The notes under the pieces: generated by a model
What the model was told of the DNA's origin: nothing
The model's database searches: none
What the model saw: the letters and a program-made list of their open reading frames with translations, nothing else
Made by a program: the position numbers and the translations under genes
Source: Formicarius rufipectus
Lineage: Eukaryota; Chordata; Aves; Passeriformes; Formicariidae
DNA: 64,000 nucleotides
Assembly (NCBI GenBank): GCA_013399695.1
Contig: VXAU01001770.1
Location: 416,057-480,056 of the forward strand
Direction: 5' to 3'
In this document: positions 1 to 11,801 of the stretch, piece after piece
How the letters are laid out: each line of letters opens with the position of its first letter
How positions within the stretch are numbered: position 1 is the stretch's first letter

Positions 1-1427
1 CAAACAGGTCAGGACACTGATGACTTGACATTTTCATATGCGTGCAGGCAAAACATTAAACCAGCCTTTGGTTCTGAGCATTTTATTACCCTCAAATTCT
101 TAAGACAAGCTGTGAACGTTTCAGGTATTAAGATAAAATTATAAAGTATCTCTAAATGCAATTAAGCTTCTCAAAAACAGTCTCAATAAGGCTAAAAAAA
201 AGTTTTAAGGGGAACTACTGCAAAGTGAGGAAGGAACTGCAGGTGCACATAGCTGTGCGGGAACACAGGGTACTCTGCTAATAGCACTACGCCTCAGTGA
301 AAAAACTGAGTCAGCAGAATTTCTATTTATATGCTCTCTTCTACAATAGTCACAGTCAAGGCAGGAAACTCAGCAGTCCTGCCTCATGGGAGAAACTGGT
401 GCGCTTGAGAAAGGATCAGCAGTATGCTATAAGATATTCTACCTTTTAAGCTAATACAGGAGTCAAAATTCACTGGCAGAAAAGAGTAGTTCTTGATAAG
501 TCATAAAGATGGAGCTTTTCTGCCTTCTCCACTTCTCTTTGTTTCCACACTAAGGCAGAGCCTCATTGAGAAATCTACTTGACACACAAGTAACCAGGCA
601 ATTCCTAGTAAACCCATTTTGTCTTCCACAGGTCTGCACGTAGATGAAATGGCTGAGATCTTACACCAGTTTCCTTTTGTGAGGCTGATTTTCATGATGC
701 TATTTAAGATAAGTTTATTACTGAGATTTGCTTTAAAGTAGCTGATGAATGAATGCTGTCTATGTGTTCACCAAAACAGATCAATTCTTGAACCAGTCAG
801 CTTCAAGCTATCTTCCAATACAAAGTGGTTCCCATGTAAAATGGCTACTTTCTGTCATTGCCAAATTCCACAACTAACTGAAGAATTAATGAGGAATTCC
901 TTCTGATTTTATGTTTGTAACAAATTATCTCATTTCCAACACTCCTATTAAATGCAATATCACTGGTAGATAAACAAGTTAACAATATTTAACTGCAACC
1001 CTTCACTGGGGAAAAACAAATAATTGGCTCTTTTATAATCACTGACATAAAAAAGCTTAGCAACAGCATTAGACTGAAACTACAAATTTACTTTCTAGCT
1101 TAGAGGCAACAACAACCAAGCATTTATACTTATGTCCCATGTAGTTTTAGTATCACAGAATCACAGAATATGCTGAGTTGAAAGGGACCCACAAGGATCA
1201 TGGAGTCCAATTCTTAGTCCTGCACAGGACCATCCTCAAACATCACACCATGTGCCCAAGAGTATCATCCAAATGCTTCTTGAACTCTGGCAGGCTTGGT
1301 GCTGTGACCACTTCTCTCAGGACCCTGTTCCAGCACCAACCACCCCCCGGGTGAAGAACCTTCCTCTAATATCCAAACTAAATGTTCCCTGACACAACTA
1401 TGATCATTAAATGATACAAATTGTTAC
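1..1427 (-). other. SPRED1: SPRED1 intron 2 (partial)
   Basis: Intron 2 starts at the GTAACA donor (1427) and continues past the left edge. It contains the CR1 fragment at 1153-1400 and otherwise AT-rich DNA. I see no further SPRED1 exon between 1 and 1152, and no other gene. The small open frame at 501-695 has no recognisable product and no splice context. Confidence 0.85.
1153..1400 (-). repeat. CR1 LINE 3' fragment
   Basis: The fragment begins with the inverted 3' terminal repeat of CR1 (TCACAGAATCACAGAA) and runs through the typical 3' UTR to GACACAACTA. On the minus strand it reads in CR1 sense, the same direction as SPRED1. It is fairly well preserved and of the avian type seen in Neoaves. 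It ends 27 bp before the exon-2 donor (G at 1427), so it sits almost at the 5' splice site of intron 2. Confidence 0.9.
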
Positions 1428-1602
1428 CGTTTTATCCCTGAGTCGTTCTCCATGGATAAGAAAATCAGCACAGCTATTCTCTTCCTGGGGAATGACTTTG
1501 AAGACTGTGACACAGCTTAGTCCACCCCCTCCAAGTGGTAACCATCCACCACTTGAGTCATCCCGGGTCATCACCACAGCTCGCACTCGTGCATAACTAT
1601 TA
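1428..1602 (-). CDS. SPRED1: SPRED1 coding exon 2 (N-terminal half of EVH1 domain)
   Basis: This 175-nt exon encodes residues 11-69. The acceptor is a pyrimidine-rich tract ending TTTTTCAG just above 1602, with a plausible branch point (CTAAT) upstream. The donor is GTAACA at 1427-1422, in phase 0. The translation runs DNSYARVRAVVMTRDDSSGG, then WLPLGGGGLSCVTVFKV, then IPQEENSCADFLIHGERLRD, ending KT. This is the first part of the EVH1 domain, which in SPRED proteins binds neurofibromin. Trp31 and Val44 are conserved; both positions are reported as missense sites in human Legius syndrome. Arg24 and Arg64 are also kept. Residues 48-61 differ slightly from mammals (for example Ile48 and His61), and codon 69 is Thr where I recall Met in human. 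No frameshift or stop is seen, so the copy looks functional. Confidence 0.96.
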
Positions 1603-2565
1603 CTGAAAAAGATGCAAAAGAAGAAATTAGTTTAGAAACAGAAACCAGTGAAGTCCAGTTAAAAACAACAAGCCCATAAACAGGGTCACAATAATTAACA
1701 CTTTCCACAACCATCATCCTAGAAGAAATCAATAAACCGACTTCTAAAAAATATTCCTCTGTACTTTCAGGCCTTCATTAGGACTTTTTGGAGCTTATAT
1801 GTGATTCTTTGTAAAGAAACTTAACCAGAGAAGGTAGTGACCAAGTCAAAACTGTTATTCTTCTAAAAACTTTACGGTCAGTAATGTAGCTAGAGGGCTG
1901 AGAAGAGAGTAAGAATCAACTCGGGGTTTATTTTAGACTAATCATGACTCCAGTCATGAAATTGCATAGAAAAGAGAACAAGAAAGCACAAAGAGGTCAG
2001 GTCTTCCGTCACTGAAATCTAAATAAGAACAGGTTCCTAGCCAGAAACCCCACTACCCATTGTCCATCCCTCCTCCCTACGCATATAACCCATCCTTTGC
2101 CAGGGTAGGTCAGGACACACATACTGTGGGGTTCAACGACAGAACCAGTTATGGCTACTTAAAATCACTATTTACATATCTACTAGCTGGTCCTCTCCTG
2201 TAATGAAAGCATTTTACAAATTAACGTCTTTTTACATAATTTAGCATTCTTATAAAATGAACAAGTTGTTATCACGTCATTACTTAGGAGCCAACTTCCT
2301 TTTTCAGAAAGGAAAACGAGGTTTTGGTGATCTCTCTCTGCTTTTACTTCTTCCTTTCAAATTAAATAATAAATTTTAGTTTTGGTTATGAATTTGCTAG
2401 TACATCAGCTGGAAAACCCTATGGTTTACCAAGAATAAGATCGTCTATTCTAAGTATGGTTTACTGCATGAATGTAACAGTCAGTGAACAAACATTTCAA
2501 CACCTTAAAATAAGTACGATTCACGTTATCTTTTACAACATATTCCTGATCGAGGGTTTAAGTAC

Positions 2566-2589
2566 TTATAATGCCAGTTGGCATTATAA
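2566..2589. repeat. Perfect 11-bp inverted repeat, 2-nt loop
   Basis: TTATAATGCCA is followed by GT and then its exact complement TGGCATTATAA. It is not part of any repeat I recognise. Confidence 0.75.
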
Positions 2590-2765
2590 AGGTTAAAGAG
2601 AAAGTATTAGAAGAGGGCAAAACTGACCCTTCTGTACAAAATTACTTGTGATAAAACCATTCACCAAGCTGTTGTACTTTTAAAAGACTGCTGTTTTATT
2701 TTTTTCGCTGAATATCCCAAAATAACAAAGGTAGGCTTTTCTGCGTAATTAACGTATTACATTCT

Positions 2766-2836
2766 CACACACACACATATATGAGTCACACATATGATTC
2801 ACTTATGTGTGTGTGTGTGTGTGTATATATATGTGT
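2766..2836. repeat. (CA)n-(TG)n compound microsatellite with dyad symmetry
   Basis: A (CA)n run with TATATG lies on the left and a (TG)n run with TATATATG on the right, around a short AT-rich centre. The two arms are mutually complementary, so the stretch can fold into a hairpin. It lies in SPRED1 intron 1, about 1.2 kb from exon 2. Confidence 0.8.
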
Positions 2837-5811
2837 AAGAATTCTGCTGGAAGCATCTAAACCTTAAATACATAATGGTTTGCGAAGTGGAAAATAAGAC
2901 TATAAATCTTTAGCTTTTTGTTTGTCCCCTCCAAGCAAATCTCAGCCCCCTCCTCTCTCTACACTTCATAGTTCAAATGACAGTTCGGTCAATGTTCTTC
3001 ACCATTTCTGTACCAACTTCTTTTAGCATGTATTAAAACACAGCAAATATAATTTTAAAAATTCCAATCCTTCTTTGTATGCATCTATCACAATTCTCAT
3101 ATCTGCCAACAAAAATGGCTACATCTTGATCCTTAATAATATTACTGAAAGTTGAATCATTCATTCACTGGTCTCTATCACTGTGTTTCACTTTGATACA
3201 AGTTCAGATTGTAGTTGTACACTTCAGACATAGGTAGTCTTCTGTCACATTTTTCTCCAATGAGCCTCTTCTGACAGAAACTGAGGACACTGACACCTTC
3301 CTCTGAAACAGTAAGAAATAGTATGCACTGACTGGTTAAGCCTGCACACTGCCTTTGGTATGCTCCATTTGAGTGAAACACAGATTTAGCTTTCAAGTTT
3401 TAAAATCTATAAACTGGTTGTACATCTGAATATTAGAGCTCTCCTTTCTGTATCAAGAGACTGCAGTAAGAGTTCAGCTAAACATCATTTAGGGATATCA
3501 CAGAACTTTCCTCAGGCGACATAAGAAAACTTAAGATAAAACATATTAATTTTACCCTAAAATGAAAGTTTACACTTCACATCCATTTTCTTTCCAAGAA
3601 CTGCTAAGGACAAGCAAAGATGGAGAATACATTATCACACCTCAGTGGGTTTAGGTCCTTTCATTTGATCAAAGTTTTCTGTCAGTGTTGGGACTTTCCC
3701 TGCCTTCCTATACTGAGATGTCTAGTCAAGTTAACAATCTTGTGTTTTGCTTTCCATATATTCCAAAGAGTTTTAAACATAACCTTTAAAATATTTCAGA
3801 AATGGCTATCAAAGCCACTGCATTAGTGCAAGAGCCAAAATAAAATTCTCTAACAGGCATTATTTAATTAATAACTTCTTAAACAGACACAAAACAATTT
3901 TTCTGTACAACCACCCTGTAAATTAACTAGGCAAATTCACTACTGTACTTGCAACAATGCCAAAGACTATTAAGAGAGTTTTTAGTTTTATGTTTCTGTT
4001 GGTGACTGTTCTTTTGATATGATTTTTCATATTTGAATGGAACTCAATTGGTAACAAACACAATTTTTAGTAACAATACAAGCTGGCTTGCAATTAGCTG
4101 CAATACAGTGGCAGGAGTTATGAATGATTTCCACTTCCAAAATCCTTTGCAAACAAAAACGGGATCTGCCTGTCACACTGCTGGTGTGATCAGAAACACT
4201 CAGATGTCTTGCATCTCTAAGCATTATAACCGCACCTACTCCTGGGAACTTCAGAACAAATTGCTCAACTGCTGGGGTAAAAGGGCAGACAAGGCTTCAG
4301 TGTTCTCCCAACACAGCCTAACGTTTTCACCTACTCTTGCACGTTTAGCAGCTCTATCAGAAATATCTGAACAAAGGAGAAACCAAACAAACAGGGCGAA
4401 CAGTTGAGCTCTAACAAAGCCTTTTCTACCAGAAGCACGTGAAATGGAGCACGAAGAGCAGCACTGAAACTGCAGGCCCAAAGTGACTGTACTGCAGCCA
4501 ACTTTTCCTGAGACTCCGTGATTTTGGTTATGGCCGCTGGAAACTCTTGAGGCAGAGCAGTTTGCAGGAAATGGTACTCTGCTCACAGAAGCATGTTGCT
4601 TCCAAAAAGTCAGTGCTGAGCACCAGTGAAGAATGGGAACAAGTACATTGCCCAAGATCAGTTCCTAAAAACAGGTCTCTCTAATGCCCAAGTGCCTCAG
4701 GTAAGGAGGTAAAAGTACAGTGTTCTTACAGGATTACAGGAAGTTATAAATTGAGATAAAGGAGAAAAAGAAAACCAAAATATCACTACAGTGTTTTTCC
4801 CCCTAGTAGTTAAGACTTACTGAAGAGTACAGCATGTCTTAATGCTATTAAACTTACTGAACATGAAAAGAAGCAATTTTAAGATGGATCTCGTGTGAAG
4901 TTTCATTCTAAAAATATTATAAATAAAGATTATTCTTGCACCAAAACTAAAAGCTCAGTGGTGTGAACTACTCCATCTGAGAGAGCATGGGGGCAAAAAC
5001 AAAGGGTTACAAACCATAAATCTACAGGAAAGATATAAGACTTACAGTCCTTGCCCACCATCAGCCTTATTTTAAGAGCATGAGGCATTAAAATCTGACA
5101 ACAGGTTTTAAAGGCTCTCTCCTGCCCCCAAAAGCTGTGTGTTTATATAATTGTAATGCTCTTTGTGCCCAAATTAACTTATGACCTGGATGACCAAACC
5201 ATCTAGTAAGTACACCACTGGCCAAGACAGGCTGGTACCTTCAGCTCAGCAGCTAAGGAAAAATCCTGCTTTTGGTGGCTGGGAGAGGAATACAACTGCA
5301 ATTCCATCACTGTGAATTTACTTTTTTTTTTTTTTTAAATAAATTGGTAATTTGGGTTATTTATGTTTAATATCAAGATAATGACGGACAGCAAATGTTA
5401 TTATAGCTGTCCTTTCTTCCATTAGCCAACCAAGAGAGAATGAAGGTTAAGAATTTGCTGCCAAAATACTTTTCCCAGAGAAAAGTGAGAGAGATATTTG
5501 AGGTGGGGGGGGAGGAAGGGGGAGAAAAAAGCAAGTCATCTTGTTGCTTTGCCTTTATTTTAACCTAGTTTCAACAGTATGGAAACCAATATAGGACTGG
5601 AAAATAAAAAACACTGATTTCAAAAAGTTTGTTAAAACAATTAACTGTAGTTGTAAATTAATTTTTTTAGTACTATAAAGCTATTACCATTACTATGAAG
5701 AAACCTGGATCTCTAAGTGGGATTATAAACTCAACCATAGGAGAAAACAACTCTTTGTGATTTCCTAACAATATTTAAATTTTTGGTTTCTTTTAAAGCT
5801 GGAAAGCAGAT

Positions 5812-6452
5812 TTTCGGAAAAGGACCTCAAGTTTCATATGGACACCAAGCTGAACATAAGCCAAAAGCATACCCTTGGGACAAAGGAGGCCAACAATGTC
5901 CCAGCTGCATTAGAAGTGTTGCCAGCAGGGCACAGGAGGTGATCCTGCCCCTCTACTCATCACTAGTGAGGCCAGATTTGGAGAACTGTGTCCAGAGTTG
6001 GACTCCACAACATATGAGAAAAACGGAGCCCCTGGAGTGGATCCAGTGGAGTGCAACAGAAATGACTAAGGGACTGAAGTATCTGTCACATTAGGGAAGG
6101 CTGAAAGAGTTTGGGCTGCTTAACCCAGAGAAGACTCCTAGGTGCCTTATCAGTGTATACAGATACCTGAAGGGAGGGTACAAAGAGGATGGAGACAGGC
6201 TCTTTTCAGTGGGGCCCAGTCAGAGGACCATGAGCAACAGCCACAAACTGAAACCCAACAGGTTCCATCTGAACATCAGCAACCAACTTCTTCACTTTGA
6301 GGATGTCTGAACACTGGCACAGGTTGTCCAGAGAAGTTGTGGAATCTCCTTACTTGGAGAGTTTCAAAGTCCAGGGTAACCCACTTTAGAGGGTCCTTCT
6401 TTGAGCAGCAAGGGTAGACAAAATAAGCTCCAGAGATGCCTTCCAACCTCAA
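5812..6452 (+). repeat. CR1 LINE fragment including the end of ORF2
   Basis: This is a CR1 copy in plus orientation, antisense to SPRED1. The first half still reads like the C-terminal end of the CR1 reverse transcriptase: a frame with LPLYSSLVRPDLENCVQSW, where the family usually has SLVRPHLEYCVQFW. It is followed by the 3' UTR with the usual TGAAGGGAGGGTACAAAGAG and CTCTTTTCAGTGGGGCCCAG segments. It is diverged, with internal stops and a lost terminal octamer, so it is an old inactive fragment. The 103-residue open frame at 5783-6094 is a remnant of this element, not a host gene. Confidence 0.9.
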
Positions 6453-9032
6453 TTATTCCTTCTTTTATTTAATATATTTCAAAGCACAGTAATTTCAATA
6501 AAATACAATTTCATAAATATAACCAATATGGGTTAATTTATGAGAATTCAGGATTCTTTGAAGAGTCATCACTGTGAACAACTGCTATTTAAACACTTCT
6601 GACAAGGGGAGAAAAAAAGGCATTGTGAAAAATCACGACACACTCTGCTATGGATTACACTATCTTTGCTGGCATACACGTAACAGCTCCAGGCTGATCT
6701 CCAAATATCAAGACTCTTTACCTTTGACTGGCACCATACACAGGTACTTTAACCCCTCCAACTTCTCATGCAATATACTTCCATGTTTGTAGCCTTACCA
6801 AAGAGCATACATGAACCACACTTGGCTTTTTATGGTTCTTATTATCCAAAGAGCTTAGCAGAAGATTTTATGATTCTCAGCTAAAGAAGTGCTCATAAAT
6901 ACATGCATGTTGAGAGTACCAAAATGTAGTATCAGACCATTGAGTGCAAGTCTGCTTTACCTGCAGATAGCATTTTTTTAAGCACTGATTCAATTTAGGA
7001 AAAAAAAATAATGTCACTAGTACCACACAAGCTTATTGGTACACTGCTATACTATAAACACCTTGCTACTGAAGGTTTAGAAAATGAGTGCCACCAACAC
7101 AAAACATTAATGACAGGTAGAACAGAAAGAGATGTAAATATGAGTGCTAAAGATGCATTTTACATCAAGAAAACATATTGACAGCACGTATTTTTTAATC
7201 AAGAGGAAATTGCCGTAATAGCAGCTACATGAGGCTCTGCCTAACATGACTGTTACCATTCTCCTCTCAAAATTATACCAGCAACTCAGAGTATACACCA
7301 AACTCTTACACTGGTGGAATGCAAAACTTGGCAGATTTTCTCCTTTCAAAAAAGGCAAAAGGTATTCTTCACAGTAAACAGCAACCATATGTGGCTACTA
7401 TTCCCAGGAAGTTTATTTCTGTGAGGAGTTTAGCAAGGAAAGACATGTATTTCCAGGAAGAACTATAGACAAGTGCAGTTATGATATTGGTACCTACACT
7501 GATTTACTGAAGAGCTTTGGATTTTGTCAAAAAGCCTGAAGGGAACGTTCCTGCTTAAATAAAAAAAATTAAAAAAAATAAAAAGAAGCAAACAAAAATA
7601 ACTAAAACCCCAAAACAACAACAACAATCTTCCTACAGAAACCTGAACTACCAAGTAAAATGGCTTGAACCCAAACTGGTAAAAGGAAAAAGCTACATGG
7701 GAAACTATTACCTAAGGAGGGGAAAACTGGTATTCTGAAAGAGCCAAAAATACATGATTACAATTATTATTTATCAGAAGAGGTTTATAAAACAAGGTAT
7801 TTGACAGTGTATCTACGGTTGAAAAGGAAAAGTGAGATACAAATGAACAAGTGTCAGAATGGGAAACTCTCAAAAACAGTATACTGCTCTCACGAAACGT
7901 TCTCTTGGACACAACATCAGAATAAAAAAAAATAAAGAAAGGAATGGGGTTCTGGTGCTTCTATTTCATTACAGATAATTTAAGATTTGTGACCATATAA
8001 AGTAATCAATGCTGCAAGGAAGAATGGCTACTGCTGTAAGCACTTTTGCAAAGCACAAAAGTACATGAATAGAAATGCTGCTAAGGTGACTTGGAAACCA
8101 TCAAAATTACATATGAAGTACGTATTTGACATTACTGTGAATGACATTTTAACCCTGCTCTCCACATCTTCTCTTGTTTAATAATTGTAGCTAGTTTCTG
8201 TTAGTTCTATATGTCGTTCATGAGGGCATGTCAAATGGAAGAATATTTTAGCAGACTAAAGGAGATCACAACACATTTGATTCCACTTCTTTTAAAGAAA
8301 CTGTAGTTTTCCTAAGAAAATGTATTTCATAACACCATCTGGTCAAGGCATATTACTTAGAAAATGGTATCTGATATAAAATATAAAATCAAATAAAAAC
8401 ACCACACTTAACAGAAGTTAAAAAGAATCAAGGTAACATTCAAAGATGGGTTCATAGGTTTTGGACATGTGTAGCAGAACTAAATATATTGCATACTTCC
8501 ACATCAGCTTGCTTAACAGAGGACTCCTGGTACCAAGGACTCCTGGATTAAACTCCATCCAATTTGAGGCAGATAGAGTAACATAATTTGAGTGGTCAGA
8601 TCCTGGTACTCATGCGCCCCTCATGTTTCATGGGTTGCCTCCAGAAAACCCTGTATTTGCCTCATTTTAAAAAGCTGACAGCTGTAACTCCAGAAATGTC
8701 CACTCGTCATCCCAGCCCAGCTTCTCGTCTTTGCAAATACCCTCATAGTTTTTTGTTCCTTCCTTACCCCAGAATTAATGAAGATCCACAGGAATCTCTT
8801 CACTCTGTTTACAGCACATAACTGTCTGTACCCTCCTTTAATTTTGCAAAATCATTACTTGTTTCTTACCAAGCTCTTGGGTACTGATGCCATGTATTAA
8901 TTTTGATCTGCTTACCGTAGAAACATGTAAAGTTGAAAGAGCCCACAAATAAAACAAGAGAAAGAAGATAAGAGGTTTAGGGTTTTCTTTTTAGATAATA
9001 TTGCTTTCCAACCTTGCAAAAAAAAAAAAAAA

Positions 9033-9036
9033 NNNN
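9033..9036. other. Assembly gap (4 N) in a poly-A run
   Basis: Four N bases inside an A homopolymer, probably a length uncertainty. Confidence 0.98.
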
Positions 9037-9821
9037 AAAAGGAATGTCTAAAGTATCCATGAAAGATAAGCTTTTCATTTTCTCCTGCAAACTTAAGACA
9101 AGCACAAGTCTTTAGCCTAAGGCAGATTCCACTGAAACTAAGACAACTTGACACTTCCAGCAAATATCGTCAGACAATATCCATTCTAGAAAGTTTGTTT
9201 TTAAATTAAGCTTACAGATCCAGTTGCGTTTTTTATTTTCCTGTGAATAGCTATTATTACTACAGTTTAAGTTAGCATAAATTATGGGAAGTCTTTCAGA
9301 TAATAGTTGTATCTGAACAGGTCTGAATTTTCTCTTCTCTCAGAGGCATTTTCCTCCAGCCTTACATCCTCACAAAGTCCAAGTACCAACTATTCAAGTA
9401 CAATTAGATTACCCTCATAGTCAAAGCTACTGGGTCATCCAACCATGAGATGACTGGAGACCCTGTTAACAGGAGATGTGAACATATTAATCAGCAAGTC
9501 ATTTTGTAATAAAGTTCTTGACCACTACGATAAGATGAAGTAACTAACCTATTCTTTATGAATGATTTTAGCTACCCTAAAGTATGATAAGCTGTACCGA
9601 ATATATTATTTTCAAAGAAGCATGTGTGTACTTTTTATTCCACTGCTCACTGTATTTAGGAATAGTACCACACAAATGTCCAGAAAGCTATTATTTTCCT
9701 CCTAAAACACCTAAGAATTGATGTAGTAAAAATAAAGGAGAAAACTGTTATACTTCATCTAACATATGAGAAAACAGTGTTGCAGCTTTTTTTATTTACT
9801 AAGCCTGAATTCGTTGGTTGG

Positions 9822-9920
9822 TTCTAGACTATACACTTTTTGGGACAGGGACTATCTGTAATGAGTATAATTCAGTAAAGACCTGAATGCATGTTGATAC
9901 ACAGAGCTTAGGTGGTGAGT
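9822..9920 (+). repeat. Possible ancient L3/CR1-like remnant
   Basis: TTCTAGACTATACACTTTTT followed by GGGACAGGGACTATCTGT resembles the 'tagactgtaagctctttggg gcagggactgtct' 3' motif shared by old amniote LINEs and MIR1-type SINEs. Only this core is recognisable. Confidence 0.4.
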
Positions 9921-11540
9921 TGCTATGTACTTTTGATCAAGTTTTGGCAATACATCATGGAAAAAAAAGTAGCATCAGACCCACTGAGCTTATTCAGCTA
10001 AAACAACACTTGATACTAAGGTAGGCAAGCACAAAATTTAAATTTATTCTTATTACATTAAAAGAAATTTATAAAAGGTCCAGATCATTCCTGACATGCA
10101 TTTCTCACTTAGCCTGCATAGAAAAGGAACAGAACCTGTAACCAAATAAAGCATATCTACACTTATAAAAATAATCTTCCTTTAACAGCCTTGCTGAGCT
10201 GTGAGATTGCTAATGAATGTGGTATACAAACAACATTCATGTGTTTTAAAACTATGTGAATTGAAACCGTGGTATTATTCATTCGTATTGTTAAATCTAA
10301 AGCTTTTCTCAACAATTACACTGACCTAGCTTTTTAAGGACTTTAACCAGCCAATATGAAAGCAATCTTTTAAAGTAAATTTTATTCTAAGAAAATCCCT
10401 AATGTTAACTACTTCTTTTTAACATAGCAAGTAAACAGTAAACATACAAAAGGATGTTTCAAATGCACAAATCTTAAAACGTCCACACTAACAAAACAAA
10501 AAGACACGCTAAAGTGCAAAATGCTTATCAAATAATACCAAATCCAGAGTGAAAAGGAAGTCTGAACGAGCCTTAAGAAAGATAAGCTTGTGAACGTACA
10601 GATCTATTGCAAAGGTTCACTGACCAAAAGGAAGCTATTATTCCCTTGTTATGCAGCACCACACTCTCTGGCTTGCATCAGTCTTTTCTGTAGTTTTAAC
10701 AAACCGTGAATATCTGGGAGAGAGGAAATAAACTGAAACAGACAAGCAAAAAACAAACACAAAGATTTCTATTACAATAATCCGTCAAATAAGAAGAAAC
10801 AAAAGATTCACAAAATTACACAAAATGTTTTAATAGGCTGTTCATACTTGCCATATGTCAGCATGAACAATATAACTTCCACAGCCAATATATAATTGTA
10901 TGATCTGTGTTTGATAATCTCAGTAATAATTAGCAGCCTAACCTGCAGTCCCAAGCACAGAAACAGGTGAATCACAAGCCTTAAGGTAAGAGAACATATG
11001 AATGCTAATAGTGCAAGTATAGCTAAGCCTTAGTTTACTACATTCTCTGCTGCAACTATTACTAAAGAAATACTTCTCACAAAGTTTCTACAAAAAACTG
11101 CATGTAGTGAATACATGGGTCATTCATGAGCATAACACAGGGAAAAGTACCACACTGAAAGACCTCTCCGTTTAAAATGACGATTATTTAAGTTCTGCTA
11201 TTTGGCGCTATTCTAGAAGTTTAGAAACCTGCAATCAAATGCACAAGAAAAGAATAAAAAGTACATATGCATTCCCCTTCCCCAGCAAATACGTGATAAA
11301 CCAAAATAAGAACACATTCACACTTTATAAATGATAGCTAGTCACGAGAACTCCTACAATAATACTGAAACTCTCAGTCTATACAGCAGCTGAAAAGGGA
11401 TCCACCAGATAGATACATCTTCCTTGTTTGGGCAACAATGCAATCTTTAACAAATGGTCGCAACATGGAGATAATGAAATAATTTAGTGTTATATCTTAG
11501 TGTTTCCTCTTTGGACTTTTAAAACCATTAACACCATTTT

Positions 11541-11801
11541 AGGGGTAACAGCCTCAAACTGATGGAGGGCAGGTTTAGGGTTAGACATTAGGGAAAAGTT
11601 CTTTACTGTGAGGGTGGTGAGGCACTGGAACAGCCTGCCCAGAAAACTGGTGGATGCTCCATCCCTAGAAGTGTTCAAGACCAGCTTGGATGGGGTTTTG
11701 CACCCTGGTCTAGTGGAAGATGTTCCTGCCCATGGCAAGGGTGTGGAATTAGGTGATCTCTGAGGTCCCTTCTAAATGCAAATCATTCTATGATTCTGTG
11801 A
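11541..11801 (+). repeat. CR1 LINE 3' fragment
   Basis: This is a 5'-truncated CR1 in plus orientation. It contains the characteristic ATTAGGGAAAAGTTCTTTAC and CACTGGAACAGCCTGCCCAG segments and ends in the diagnostic tail ATTCTATGATTCTGTGA. The intact tail shows a complete 3' end. The reverse-frame ORF at 11490-11738 is a shadow of this repeat. Confidence 0.92.

Noticed and set aside
4027..4655. Overlapping frames of 124 and 134 codons on opposite strands
   Set aside because: No domain, no splice signals and no known repeat. They are consistent with chance open frames in intron 1.
5783..6094. 103-codon frame resembling a reverse transcriptase end
   Set aside because: It is the degraded ORF2 end of a CR1 LINE, not a host gene; recorded as a repeat.
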